DNA from: Semisulcospira habei
Lineage: Eukaryota > Mollusca > Gastropoda > Semisulcospiridae
DNA: 64,000 nucleotides
Reading direction: 5' to 3'
NCBI GenBank assembly: GCA_036245525.1
Contig: BTPG01000005.1
Coordinates: 180,882,623 to 180,946,622 of the forward strand
Position 1 is the first letter of the stretch, and every line of letters begins with the position of its first letter. Below are positions 1 through 11,644 of this stretch, in pieces. The translations under genes and the position numbers were made by a program. Below the pieces are notes generated by a model. The model saw only the letters and a list, made by a program, of their open reading frames with translations, was not told where the DNA came from and made no database searches.

Positions 1-125
1 ATAAAAAATACAAAAAGAAAACAACAACAACAACAGCAAGTCTCAGTTTCGACAAACTGTGGATTACTTGAAGGTCCGGACAAACATGCGATATCTGGAC
101 AAACGAGTATTTCATCAAATGTTTT

Positions 126-168
126 CGTTTTAAAAACGTGCGATTCCGTTTTAAAAACGTGCGATTCG
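126..168. repeat. 21 bp direct duplication
   Basis: Two adjacent copies of GTTTTAAAAACGTGCGATTC, differing only at the edges. This is a short local tandem duplication with no other feature around it. Confidence 0.7.
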
Positions 169-216
169 GAACTACCTCTCTGGCTTTATTTGAGCCGGAG
201 TACCAAAGATCTGATG

Positions 217-322
217 CGCGAGCTTAGTCCTGCACAGCCCGGGCTACTAAGCAAGGTGCGCCGCTATAGCGGCGCACCTTGCTCAGAGGCTGGTGCCACA
301 GGACTAAGCTCGCTCATGTAAC
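217..322. repeat. Hp-H palindrome, complete copy
   Basis: Long inverted repeat centred on CGCCGCTATAGCGGCG. The inner arms are AAGCAAGGTGCGCCGC and its complement. The outer arms are GAGCTTAGTCCTG and CAGGACTAAGCTC, separated by a few mismatched bases (CACAGCCCGGG versus GAGGCTGGTG). The same family recurs at 53434-53572, where the arms are arranged head to tail. I see no coding potential and no clear target duplication. Confidence 0.8.
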
Positions 323-613
323 TAGTGGCCCATGAACCCTATGTCCGAACATCTTCTACGGTCCATACTGCGTGCAGCGGCTCAATGTTTCAGATAACAT
401 AATTTTTTTTTACATTGTGTACTGTATATAAACAGAAGCTCAGTTCCCCACCCAATCAACCCGAAGTCAGTGTTAACAAAGTCAGTGTTGGTCGGTGTCA
501 GTTCTTACTACAGCGAGTGAGTGCGTTGTATTCCTTCTAAGTAATCCACTCCCACAGCCAATTCCTAATCAGTACCATGCCGCGGCCGCCATCTCCCACT
601 TCCCAAAACGCAT
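323..613. other. No recognised feature
   Basis: I see no hairpin, reading frame or repeat here beyond a T-run near 400. The sequence looks unique. Confidence 0.4.
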
Positions 614-657
614 AGGGTCATCGGGCCGACTTCGGTGGCGGTCGGCCCGATGACCTT
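614..657. repeat. Hp-G GC-rich palindrome, short copy
   Basis: GGTCATCGGGCCGAC pairs with GTCGGCCCGATGACC around a short TTCGGTGGCG centre. It is the shortest intact member of the GC- and CpG-rich Hp-G family, which elsewhere reaches about 95 bp. The CTTTTG that follows it is also found after the copies at 7738, 34465 and 44555. Confidence 0.75.
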
Positions 658-1057
658 TTGCTCATGCAGTCTCGTGTCATCAACTTGTCAGAATTACTAC
701 TGCGTCGTCTGAACTGTGCGGGCGTTTTCAATAGTTCTTGATTAATTCAGCCGGCCACTGAGTCCTATGCTCGTCTTGTCAATAACGCCGGCATGACATG
801 CCCTCAGCATGACTGACTCCCCAGTCTCCATTCTCCAGAGCCACGTGGGTTTGACTGATGCACCTCTGTCTGTCGGCATGACTAAGACTCGGAATGGCAC
901 GGACCCCTGCCGCAGGAGTACATGCCAATCAATGCCTCTTGTTGATAGTCAGATGTCACAGCGCCATTTCATTTACATCTTCATAATTATTTCGTAGGTG
1001 GTCTGTGGTGGTTTGACACTGGTTGTCTTCTTCGATTCGCTGCGCAACCAGTGAGTG

Positions 1058-1060
<3 letters not shown>

Positions 1061-1130
<70 letters not shown>
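1061..1130. repeat. (GT)35 microsatellite
   Basis: Uninterrupted 70 bp GT tract, followed at 1136-1156 by a G-rich run and at 1240-1300 by C-rich DNA. All apparent reading frames over it (Val-Cys repeats) are artefacts of the repeat. Confidence 0.98.
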
Positions 1131-1133
<3 letters not shown>

Positions 1134-1437
1134 GTATGGGGGGTGGGGGGGGGGGTGTTGTTATGGCTTACAACAGACGTTTACGTCACATTGCCTCGAA
1201 GTCATCTGGAGCACTTTTCCAACCCCAACGACCCACAGGCCGCCACCCCCCCCCCCCACCACCCCCTCCCGCCGCCACCCCGCCTCCGCCAGCACCACCG
1301 TGCAAGTGTGTTCCGAGGCCATCTAGTGTCGCTTGTGTAGTACACACATGTATTACATGTATTACCAAAATCAAACGAGCAGATTTTCCCTGTATAAATT
1401 ATTACGAAAAGACATGAAACAGCGACCAATATTGACG

Positions 1438-1585
1438 GAAAGTGGTACCGAAGAAGCTTGGCGCTTGTAGACGATTGTAGTGCTGGCACTATACTTGAAC
1501 TATCGTGGTCAGACCTGACTCACGCGGAACTGTAATGTAGTCATTGACCAGAGGACAACTGAACTGCGGCAGATTTTTTAAATGT
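1438..1585. repeat. Degenerate Hp-B unit
   Basis: Contains AGCTTGGCGCTTGTAG, GGCACTATACTTGAACTATC and GTGGTCAGACCTGACTC, all recognisable Hp-B arm sequence, but the left arm has decayed. The CTGTAATGTAGTC and AGAGGACAACT that follow match Hp-B right flanks at 16290 and 38560. Confidence 0.55.
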
Positions 1586-1649
1586 GTAAAGGCGTTCGCT
1601 CTACGTCTGGTCGACAGCCCTGGCTCAAGAATACTGTTTGATTAGCATA

Positions 1650-1765
1650 GTGTTTGATCAACCATGATAGCTTAAGGGTAGACCATTATTAGCTTGACGC
1701 CTGAAAAGGTGCCAAGCTAATCAGGGTCTATCCTTCAGCTGTCATGGTCTGCCTCGTGCATCTAG
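1650..1765. repeat. Hp-B palindrome, variant
   Basis: CAACCATGATAGCTTAAGGG and its complement enclose AAGCTTGACGCC-like arms and a GAAAAGG loop. Both arms carry changes from the common Hp-B form (GGGTAGACC / GGTCTATCC). Confidence 0.75.
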
Positions 1766-1969
1766 CGTTGGGAGCGAAAGAGCTGTCGGTTGAGTGGTCA
1801 GACCATCTCCCTGATTAACGCAGCAAACAGGACTAACTCCGCGTCCTGTTTCACCGTTAGACTGCAATGGTCAATGTCGATTTGGGGTGTCCATTACAAC
1901 TACTGAGGGTCGGTAAAGGTAGGTCAGCTCAGAAAAGCTACGATTAATTGAAGATAATACCGGCGGGTA

Positions 1970-2197
1970 TATAACCCATATCATACTGAGGCTAAAAGCT
2001 TCAAATGTGTACAATGCCATTATGCAAGCTACATTATAGTTCTTACATATAAGGATGTAGACCAAGGATGTACCCAATGGCTTTAGTTCAAGGGTAGTGC
2101 CAGAATAGCTTGGCGCCTAGAGGCGCCAAGCTATTCTGGCACTACCCTTGAACTATTTACGTCAAACTTATTTCACACACTGAATGATAAGGGTTAA
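1970..2197. mobile_element. B1-type TTAA hairpin unit
   Basis: Starts TATAACCCATATCATACTG and ends GATAAGGGTTAA. The left half (about 125 bp) is unique-looking B1 flank. The hairpin at 2095-2154 has 26 bp arms (AGTTCAAGGGTAGTGCCAGA and onward) and closes on GGCGCC-type DNA. Related units lie at 6250, 7094, 11645 (reverse) and 20397. I infer a non-autonomous TTAA-targeting element. Confidence 0.75.
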
Positions 2198-2242
2198 AAA
2201 AAACTGAGAGAAATAAATTTATGTGCACTGTCGACAATTTAT

Positions 2243-2407
2243 TTAACTCATTCAGCCCGACGCACGTATTTCCCAAATTTTGGAGGTGTCACCTAACGAC
2301 TATGCACCTGTTGCAGGAGATGGATCGACCATGATAATCTGGCACTACCCTTGAATTATCATGGTCGATCCATCTTCGGCTGTAGTGCGTCAGGCTGAAT
2401 GGGCTAA
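2243..2407. mobile_element. Hp-B unit
   Basis: TTAACTCATTCAGCCCGACG at the left mirrors CAGGCTGAATGGGCTAA at the right, giving roughly 17 bp terminal inverted repeats. The inner left arm has lost its GTGCCAGATTAGC part, so the hairpin is asymmetric (GATCGACCATGATAAT, then CTGGCACTACC). Its last four bases (CTAA) are also the first four of the Hp-A unit that follows. Confidence 0.75.
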
Positions 2408-2608
2408 CTCCTTGGCTGCCAGTGATCACGGATTTCGCGTGTGAAACCCACCACACACTGATGGACATTACCAATGAAATGGGACCACAACATAGGTCTA
2501 ACAAGAGGCATGCATCCTCATGAGCCCCCGCGACTGAGGCGGCTCATGCGGGTCTGTGTCTTTTGCACTTGGGTTTTGTTCACATTGCCTCAGCAGAGGA
2601 GGGGTTAC
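2404..2608. mobile_element. Hp-A unit, subfamily A'
   Basis: Runs from CTAACTCCTTGGCTGCC to GAGGAGGGGTTAC. The hairpin (2499-2564) is imperfect: left arm CAAGAGGCATGCATCCTCAT, right arm GGGTCTGTGTCTTTTGC. Its left flank (CCAGTGATCACGGATTT) is the reverse complement of the right flank of the unit at 8168, so this copy is inverted relative to that one. Confidence 0.7.
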
Positions 2609-3420
2609 GTTTCAGTCCCCAATCATGTAGAGTGACATTTTATAATATCACAAAATAATTTACATTTAAAATTCCAAATCCAACTAACTTACCAGGGGCC
2701 GGATGCTGAAGTCGAAGATAATTTGACTCCAAGCTAGCGTCTTAACCCGGACTAGTTATCGCGAGGATTGCGGCGATGCTTGAGCGCAATGCACAAGTCG
2801 AAGTTAGAGCGCGCAATAGCTAACTCGGAAATCTATTTTACTAAGAGTAGGAATCCCCTCTGCGTTGCGCATGCTCCGCTACAAAAATGTAACTACCGGT
2901 GTAAACTTCCTGTCGAGCACGCGGATTTTGATACTCACGTTTTTGCAATAGTACAATGAAGAAAACACCGAGAAGCGGGCTAGAACGAAGAACTTCTCCG
3001 ACCAGTGGACGGAGGTGAAGGAAAAGTTCCAAAAGATGAGGACTGACGTCCTAAACCGCCAGAGGGAGATGAGGAAACGGTGGTAAACCACCGTCGCCCA
3101 TACCATATGAAGATTTGATTCTGCCGCAGATCATCGGGGCAGAGTCAAACCTCATATCATTGGAGGTGATTTCAGTTTTCACATTTTTAATTTTCGTATC
3201 TAGTTGCTGTATTTAGACCTCTTTCAGACTCATGTCTCAAATGCCGAATACTGTGAACTTATAAAGCAGTAGAGCACTTCCATAATTTCTTTTGGTACTG
3301 TTGTGTCTGTAGCATGCATTACGAGGTTGCATAGTAATAGTATGCAAGGTGTGTTTTTATTTTGATTGCTGCGTGTAAATGGCCCTTGTATTTAAAATCA
3401 AAATAACTTTTCATTGCTAA
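2609..3420. other. No firm feature; weak coding-like patch
   Basis: Mostly unique sequence. On the plus strand, 2967-3085 reads as a charged, helix-prone peptide (RTKNFSDQWTEVKEKFQKMR and onward) before a stop. That is reminiscent of the DNA-binding accessory proteins of DNA transposons, but the stretch is too short to identify. Confidence 0.25.
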
Positions 3421-3704
3421 TATAGTGAAACATCTTTTTTTTTTTTCAGTGAACGTTCTGACAGACAGCTTACACTCAGCTTGAAAAGAAGAATGGCTCC
3501 TGTAGTCAAAAACCCTCATGCTGTACCTCGCGTAAGCCATTTGATTAAGCTCCCTAATAGTTATGTATAACTGTGTGCATGTCATTGTTGTATTCACTCA
3601 TGTTAAACTGCACTTTTAGTGACCTTAATTATGAAAAGGCATTTTTTTCCAATGGGGAACACCATCTAAATGCCCGACCTGCTGAGCGAATACAGTGGTC
3701 GATT

Positions 3705-4021
<317 letters not shown>

Positions 4022-4368
4022 GCTTATTAGTGATGATTTTGGAGACTGTGGACTGCAGCATTATTTCTGGATGACGATGCACTGAGCAGAGGCCTTCACT
4101 TTATTTGCCGTTTCTGCGTTTACAAATGTACATGGCATGTATGGCCACTGGAATGAAAAAAAAAAAAGGATCAAATGAAAAATCACACTTCTATTTCCTA
4201 GTTTACATTGTATTTTTTTTTTAATTTTTTTTTTTTTTTGTTTGCGAAATCGACCACTGAATCTTTCCCCCAACCGACAGCCGGTACTCCCTCGTGCTTC
4301 CTCTACCAGTTGACAAATCAACACGCATCGCCGACCGCACCCCGCCTTTCTTCACACCATTCCCACTC

Positions 4369-4444
4369 AGCAAAAGAGGCTCGGGCCTGCATCAACCTCA
4401 GCTGGCTCAGCTGAGGCTGCTGCAGGCCCGAGCCTCTTTTGCTG
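4369..4444. repeat. Hp-F palindrome (single copy in this window)
   Basis: CAGCAAAAGAGGCTCGGGCC and its complement form outer arms of about 24 bp. An inner AGCTGGCTCAGCT core and CAGCCTCAGC-like arms extend the fold. I saw no second copy in this window. Confidence 0.8.
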
Positions 4445-4612
4445 ACTGGGTCGTGTCCACACCAAGCCCGAGAACTCGCGTCTCATGGGCAACAACAATG
4501 GGGCTGGGATCATCAGTGAAACCGCTGGCGCGGCCTTCACGTGACGTAACCAGTGCACCAGCCAGGACTCCTCGACGCTGGTTAACTTCCTCGAACCTCA
4601 ATCTTCTCCTCA

Positions 4613-4837
4613 TTAACCCTTTCCTTGCCGCTGTACGTACGTTTCCGACTCTTTTTTTCTGAAATCTCTGCTCAGTCAGCAACCAAAAGCCCCAAACCGT
4701 CCAAGAAACAAATATACACATTCGTCTCAGCAAGAGGCAATGATCCTCATGAGCCCCTGCTGTCGCGGGGGCTCATGAGGATCTATGCCTCTTGCAGTTG
4801 GATGGCGTTCGCTTTTTCTCGGCATTGAAGGGGTTAA
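4613..4837. mobile_element. Hp-A unit, complete, long-flank form
   Basis: A reference example of the family. It begins TTAACCCTTTCCTTGCCGCT, carries a 117 bp left flank ending in GTCTCAG, then the hairpin (4730-4795), and ends TTCTCGGCATTGAAGGGGTTAA. The left arm has AATGATCC where the right has GGATCTAT, so the arms have started to diverge. No ORF of its own is visible. Confidence 0.85.
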
Positions 4838-5043
4838 TACGCGGAACGGATCGAGGGAGGCAACCCGGTATGCGGGCCCGGCTACTCATAATATTTTCTT
4901 TCCCGACGGAATAGAACATGATGGGTGTAAAAATCAAAATGCAAGTGTCAGTTTTAGGAATGGGTAACGGTTGGGAGACAACACACATGTATAATAATTA
5001 TATGCAAAGGACGTAAATATCCCATGAATATAACCAGTAATCG

Positions 5044-5117
5044 TGCGCTGGTCTGTGTCTTTTCACCTTACGGCTTTCAGGCTTAAGGCCCAACATCACA
5101 GACCAGGCCAGCACGCA
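5044..5117. repeat. Hp-C palindrome
   Basis: TGCGCTGGTCTGTG on the left pairs with CACAGACCAGGCCAGCACGC on the right. The inner part (CACCTTACGGC / TTAAGGCCCAACATC) is only partly matched. It is the most diverged of four Hp-C copies (others at 53684, 56739 and 61019). Confidence 0.75.
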
Positions 5118-5754
5118 TGTAACGCGGTGTGCGCCGCCAGCTTACCTCTATGCTGCGTGTGAATGTATGCGTGTGCTAGTGCGTCAGTGTGCGCGCGCAT
5201 GCTTGTGTGAGTGCGCGCGTGTGGCCATACAGGGCAATTGCTTCCGGTGCATGTAGTAACAATTCCGTGAGACATAGTTCGAAAAATTTCCTCTGTTTTT
5301 GCCAATTTTTCAGAGTGTGAAAGTTTCCATTTTTGCCTGTTTTGGCGTTTTGAGCAACAAAAGGCATGACAGGTGGTGTGAAAAATAGCAAAATCTGGGT
5401 AATTTTAGTCGACCTAGTGTGTTCATGGGAGCCTAATTGGGGCATGTGCACGGTTGTATGCAGGCTTGCAGACGACAGTTTTGTCATGGGGTACGTAGTG
5501 CATTTGAGTGTTGTGAAAAACGCTAACTCTTAATTTTTTTTTAAGAATTGCTGAAAATGTTTCTCCCGTGATGTGCTCAGCGTGGATTTTTTGTTTTGGC
5601 AGAAAAGTTCTTCGTTCATAGTTTTATGCTGCAAGAGGCTAACAGATAACAGTGTGTGAAAAGGGGGTGTAACCTAATTGCCCTGTGTGGCCTGTGCGAG
5701 TTTGGAATGCTGTGCAAGGCGACACGATTTTCGTACAGTCTGATCCAGCTTCAC

Positions 5755-6035
5755 TCTGGAATGAGAAAGAAAGACAGAAAGAAAGAATAAAGGACCCAGA
5801 GAAACAAACACACAAACGAGGAAACGAAAGAAAGAAAGAACGAGCGAGCAAGCGAACGAAAGAACGCACGCACGCAAAGACGGACGGATAAACGAACGAA
5901 CAAACAAACAAACAAATACAAACAAACGAACGGACGAACGAACAGACACACAAAGAAACAAAACCGCACACGAACAAGCAAACAAATAAAACAGCACACA
6001 CACAAACCAACAAACAAACAAACGGAAACCGTACG
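5755..6035. repeat. Purine- and AC-rich simple-sequence region
   Basis: About 280 bp of imperfect GAAA, ACGA, CAAA and ACAC tetramers, almost free of T on the plus strand. The 164-codon minus-strand frame across it is only low-complexity Phe/Val/Cys/Leu text. The strand asymmetry makes a triplex or R-loop plausible, but nothing else marks function. Confidence 0.8.
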
Positions 6036-6249
6036 CAGGTGACATTACCTTTCACGACTGTCAGGTGACAAGCACACAGTAGAAGTAACTTGAAATGGAG
6101 GTACTTACCTGAAACAAACAGAAACAAATACACGTCATTAGCTCAGTCATTTTGTAATCAGAGCGAGCAGTGTGCCTAACAAGATTATGATGCGACTGGA
6201 ATGGAGATACAATCTGTCAATTTTCACAAATCACAGAATGATTACGACA

Positions 6250-6478
6250 TTAATCCATATCACTGATACTGAGGCTAAAATCTTCAAATGTGTACACTGC
6301 CAAATGTAAGCTACATTATAGTACTTACAGATAAGGATATACGCCAATGGCTTTAGTTCAAGGGTGGTGCCAGAATAGCTTGGCGCCTATAGGCGCCATG
6401 CTATTCTGGCACTATCCTTGAACTATTTCAGTCAAACTTAGTTTCACACACTGGTGTATTCCGAATGACAAGGGTTAA
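6250..6478. mobile_element. B1-type TTAA hairpin unit
   Basis: Starts TTAATCCATATCACTG and ends CAAGGGTTAA. The arms AGTTCAAGGGTGGTGCCAGA and AGTTCAAGGATAGTGCC have drifted slightly. The TTAA at 6475-6478 also begins the Hp-E unit to the right, so the two elements abut exactly. Confidence 0.8.
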
Positions 6479-6757
6479 CCGTTTGGTTGTTAGTAGCGCT
6501 TTTTGTCGAGGTGAATCCCATACGGGTCCGTTGATAGTATCTTTGACTAATGCAAATCCACTGCGCCACCGCGTGCGCGCCAGCGCCTATACTAAGCTCA
6601 AGAACGTATTTTTGTCTTGAGCTTAGTATAGGCGCTTGCGCGCACGCGGTAGCGCAGTGGATTTGCATTAGTCAAAGCTACTATCAACGGACCCCTATGT
6701 TGAGTCACTACAGGAATCACCTCGACAACTAAAGCGCTACCGACAGCCGACGGGCTG
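6475..6757. mobile_element. Hp-E foldback unit with 170 bp hairpin
   Basis: Outer arms: TTAACCGTTTGGTTGTTAGT, AGCGCTTTTTGTCGAGGTGA and their right-hand complements ending CCGACAGCCGACGGGCTGA. The inner palindrome (6524-6694) is very well matched: GGGTCCGTTGATAGTATCTT and then TAATGCAAATCCACTGCGCC pair with the right arm around a GTATTTTTG-like loop. The inner arm contains ATGCAAAT (octamer-like), which I take as chance. Confidence 0.8.
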
Positions 6758-7093
6758 AAACGTTCGTTTCCTTGTGAAAAACTGACTCAGTAACGAACAC
6801 ACGACTCGACACTCGAACAGCACCAAACAAACGAACAAACAAACGTTGAGGTTTTATTGGCGAAGTCTTATTCGCGCCGCATCTGTACCACTGGCACGGC
6901 TCTTCTCCATCCATTGAAGAGGATGCTATCATCGGCGGAATATTTCCGACGCCAAAAACATGCGCGATCTGGAATTTCACATGCTATCTTCAGCATTTTT
7001 TTTGTGTCGGATTCCCGCACTGAAATAAAAAAAAAATTGTCGCGTACCGTGCAAATATTACAGAAGTGAAACAGCCGATTAACTGATAGCTGA

Positions 7094-7301
7094 TTAACCC
7101 CTATCATACTGAGTCTGAAAAGCTTCCCATCTGTACACTGCCATACGGAAGCTACATCATAGTACGTACAGATAAGGGTATAGACCAATGGCTTTAGTTC
7201 AAGGGTGGTGCCAGAATAGCTATTCTGGCACTACCTTTGAACTATTATAGACAAAATCATTTTATTTCACACACTGGTGTATTCCGATCGATATCGGTTA
7301 A
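7094..7301. mobile_element. B1-type unit with shortened hairpin tip
   Basis: TTAACCCCTATCATACTG on the left, CGATATCGGTTAA on the right. The usual TTGGCGCC centre is missing, so the arms meet directly as GCCAGAATAGCTATTCTGGC. This is a precise loss of the hairpin tip. The terminal TTAA is shared with the next unit. Confidence 0.8.
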
Positions 7302-7513
7302 ATCCTTTTTTCTGCTGAGAACCATTGAACACCCGCCAAATGCAAGAGGTATAGATCCTCATGGGCCCCCGCAGATGCGGGGGCTCAGGAGGATCTATAC
7401 ATCTTGCGGAACCAGCTTTGTAGCCATGTTCCTTTGACGGCTGGGGGTCTTTGACTTTAAATGCACAATGATTTTCTAAAACATTTAAAGTGTGGGCTGG
7501 CAGTCAAGGGATC
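7298..7513. mobile_element. Hp-A unit with TATAGATCC arms
   Basis: Hairpin 7342-7407. The left arm reads GAGGTATAGATCCTCATG and the right arm GGATCTATACATC, so both arms carry TATA where most copies have CATA/TATG. The right flank (TGTTCCTTTGACGGCTGGGG) is the subtype also seen at 17544 and 55220. Confidence 0.75.
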
Positions 7514-7737
7514 AATTTCCCGACCCCCCCCCCGCCAACCACTTCTGCTTCCCTCCTCCCCGCCCACTCCCCGTTTCAATTCCCTCTCCGTGCAATGTCT
7601 GACATTAAAAAGCGCGCACTTTAACGGAAATTAAAGTGGAAAACATTTTCTCAGTGGCGGTGTTTTTTTTTTTTCGTCTCCGGAGTCAAGCGGTAGAAAT
7701 GCCTTTGTTCCCAGTACACGTGCCCAGCGAGCCATAG

Positions 7738-7822
7738 AGACCATCGGGCCGACGTCGGTTGCATTAGGCACGCGCACGGCGGTGCGCTGGCCAGATTCGC
7801 GGGCCACCGTCGGTCCGCCAAA
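7738..7822. repeat. Degenerate Hp-G copy
   Basis: CCATCGGGCCGACGTCGG, GCGCGCACGGCGGTGCGC and GGGCCACCGTCGGTCC are Hp-G pieces, but the arms no longer pair along their full length. Confidence 0.6.
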
Positions 7823-8167
7823 GACCTGTTGCTGGCTGGGGAGAGGGCCGCTCAGTTCCGGCTGGGGTGAGTTCACGTCATTACTTCATGTAGCGTCGCC
7901 GATCTCGTCTCGGGCCTGTTGCAAGATCCAGATTAGCCAGCTCGGATTTCTCAGCCGGGGACAAAACTGTTTGATGCAGTTTGTACTCGAACAGTATCCC
8001 AGGTCATGGACACTATACACTGGAGAGTGCGCTAACTAGTCAGTCTGCTATTTTGGACCTTAATTTTGACGGGCCGGCCTAAACTGACCCGAAAGGACAT
8101 GCACTACTTTGGTGCTGTCAATGCGTCACGGTTCAAGTCGCTTTCCTCTCTTGCAAATCTTTCACTG

Positions 8168-8396
8168 TTATCCCCAGGCAAGGCGAACGCTACCCATCTG
8201 CAAGAGACATAAATCCTCATGAGCCCCCGCAATGCGGGGGCTCATGAGGATTTATGTCTCTTGCTGGTCCTGCGTTCTCTGTGCCCGCGTCTGGTCTCGT
8301 TTCATGTGTGTTCTTCACGCCAACGTCGGTCAGTGTGCAGTGGTTACAGACGCAAAATCCGTGATCACTGGCTGTCAAAGGGTTAAAATGTTCGCC
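8168..8396. mobile_element. Hp-A unit, subfamily A' with ACATAAATCC arms
   Basis: Hairpin 8200-8264. Left arm AAGAGACATAAATCCTCATG and right arm CATGAGGATTTATGTCTCTT match perfectly, although both differ at two positions from the main Hp-A arm. The right flank includes AACGTCGGTCAGTGTGCAGT and GTGATCACTGGCTGTCAAAG before GGGTTAA. Closest relatives: 2404 (inverted), 20727, 24225 and 45125. Confidence 0.8.
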
Positions 8397-8658
8397 CACT
8401 CCCTTACTCCTTCCCTCCCTCCCTCCCTCCATCTATCTGTCAATCACATCACTATAACTTGTTGAAAATAGTTGTAAAGAAAACAAGACGACTCAAACTA
8501 CGGGCACGAGTAGTTAAAATTTGTCAAGAAAACAACACTATGAAATGACAGACTGGAACCGCATGCGCGCCCACACTAGTACTCTTATATGCCGCTCCCT
8601 GTATTGTTACCGGCCTTTGCGCAGGCTTATACTGCGCGAGTGACAAGCCAGTATAGTA

Positions 8659-9104
8659 AAACTATCACCATAAAAGTACTTTTACGCAGCATCCCTTTGA
8701 CACACTTTGACGTCAAAGGCTCCGCGGGCAAAATGGACGCCGGATAGCACTGATTTACAGCAAATCCCGTTCCATCTGCAAGAGGCATAGATTCTCGTGA
8801 GCCCCTGCGGTCGCAAGGGCTCATGAGAATCTATGCCTCTTGTATGCGGAGATTGGTCCTGATCGAAGAGCTATAGTGGAAGTAATATAACAGTGAACGT
8901 GATCCGCTGGTCGTGTTCGCTGGAGCGTACAGTGTGTTTCATTGGGGAATCGATTGGCCTGACTTGATGTGAAAGAGGTCACATTGTGCTTTTATTTCTT
9001 CTTCTTTTTTATTTTCTTTTTTAATTTTTACCTTTTATGTTTTTGGGGCGAGGGGGTGGGTGTTGGGAGGATGCTGCGTAAAAGTACTTTTATGGTGATA
9101 GTTT
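8659..9104. repeat. 446 bp element with perfect 36 bp terminal inverted repeats
   Basis: AACTATCACCATAAAAGTAC and the following bases at 8659-8694 are exactly complementary to 9069-9104 (ending TTTTATGGTGATAGTTT). An Hp-A hairpin sits inside (8778-8843). The interior otherwise looks unique, with a T-rich patch near 9000. It could be a MITE of another superfamily or a rearranged palindrome; I see no obvious target duplication. Confidence 0.7.
8778..8843. mobile_element. Hp-A hairpin with ATTCTC/GAGAAT arms
   Basis: GAGGCATAGATTCTCGTGAG pairs with CTCATGAGAATCTATGCCTC. Both arms carry the C-to-T / G-to-A pair that separates this subgroup (also 15182, 34679, 50461 and 52286) from the ATCCTC majority. 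The TTAA ends are not evident. Confidence 0.8.
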
Positions 9105-9195
9105 CACATCTCTCTCTCTCTCTCTCGTGATAGCAATGTATGTGTACATGATATATGTAATGATAACTATGGTATGAAAGCGCTGGCTCTGTGTC

Positions 9196-9229
<34 letters not shown>

Positions 9230-9255
9230 CGTGTGGTGGGTTGTGCAGGCTTGGC

Positions 9256-9300
9256 TTGGCGCCTGTTGGCTACAAGCTAATCTGGCACAAACCTGTGCAC
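9256..9300. repeat. Hp-B arm fragment
   Basis: GGCTTGGCGCCTGTTGG followed by AAGCTAATCTGGCAC is half of an Hp-B hairpin, with the outer sequence gone. Confidence 0.5.
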
Positions 9301-9379
9301 GCGGCAATTGCACACGGGCGCGCACGTTTGTGTGGGTAGGTAATAGAGAGATTTTGTGTACGCCGTTATTTTGTTTTGT

Positions 9380-9504
9380 AGTAATGTGTAGCAAGGACAA
9401 GAATGAAAACAGGTCTGTGCACCTATTCTTTTATCTTTGGAAAATAAAGTTTCATTTTATTTTATTTCAATTCATTTCATTTCTCTCTCTCTCTCTCTCT
9501 CTCA
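9380..9504 (+). mobile_element. 3' end of a CR1/L2-like LINE (family Y), copy 1
   Basis: GTAGCAAGGACAAGAATG, then GGAAAATAAAGTTTCATT with an AATAAA signal, then T-rich DNA and a (CT)n tail at 9483-9502. It is nearly identical to the end of the longer copy at 10855-10993, so it is a 5'-truncated insert of the same family. The tail runs directly into the next LINE piece. Confidence 0.7.
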
Positions 9505-10997
<1,493 letters not shown>

Positions 10998-11005
10998 GTG
11001 CGGGC

Positions 11006-11081
<76 letters not shown>

Positions 11082-11129
11082 CGGTTATTATATAATACCG
11101 GTTATTATATTGGCGCTTTTTCCCAATTC

Positions 11130-11250
11130 TGCGAATCGGCTTAAACCGCTCCAAACTGCACCCAACACGCACGCTCACGTGACACACACGCATTCACTCT
11201 GAAGACAAACACGGTACAAGACAAACACAGGACATTCACGTGGTGCGAAG
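11130..11250. repeat. Dispersed repeat R3, copy 1
   Basis: CACGCTCACGTGA and GGACATTCACGTGGTGCG are shared with copies at 29005 and 43960. Each copy holds two CACGTG sites about 60 bp apart, on opposite strands of an imperfect inverted motif (TCACGTGAAT / ATTCACGTGG). No protein or known family is recognised. Confidence 0.65.
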
Positions 11251-11405
11251 GGTCAGTTCAGCTAGTTACAAAAAGGCAACAGAGCATACACAGCTTTTTG
11301 AAGACGTGGACAAAAGTCGGGTTTCAACGACGAAAAGAAAATGAATCACATTTTTGTGCTTTTATTTTTACTGGAAAATATGGGTTTTCTCCCAGAATTA
11401 AACTC

Positions 11406-11613
11406 TTAACACTGTACGTACATTTTTGTGTCTCAGTGATATCTTTGTTCATTGAACGACCAAAAGCCCACACCGTTCAAGAAACATGGATACAAATTGG
11501 TCTCAACAAGAGGCATAGATCCTCATGAGCCCCCGCAATTGCGGGGGCTCATGAGGATCTATGTCTCTTGCAGTTTGATTGTGTTCACTTTTTCTCGGCA
11601 GTGAAGGGGTTAA
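11406..11613. mobile_element. Hp-A unit, complete
   Basis: TTAACACTGTACGTACATTT to GGCAGTGAAGGGGTTAA. The hairpin (11507-11571) has arms GAGGCATAGATCCTCATG / CATGAGGATCTATGTCTC and a CAATTG centre. The CTGTACGTACATTT left end is shared with 4613, 44147, 49028 and 50997. Confidence 0.85.
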
Positions 11614-11644
11614 TGACCTTGCACCCTGACTCCTAGATGCCAGA

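Noticed and set aside
1051..1417. Overlapping open frames of about 90-120 codons rich in Val-Cys
   Set aside because: They only translate (GT)n and poly-G/C tracts; all frames of such repeats are open.
4730..4795. Hairpins as rho-independent terminators
   Set aside because: There is no trailing T-run and no bacterial gene context; the hairpins are dispersed repeats.
5639..6133. 164-codon minus-strand open frame
   Set aside because: It is the complement of a T-poor simple-sequence region; the composition is Phe/Val/Cys/Leu with no domain.
6550..6580. Octamer ATGCAAAT as a POU-factor site
   Set aside because: It occurs symmetrically in both arms of a palindrome; the symmetry explains the pair without invoking function.
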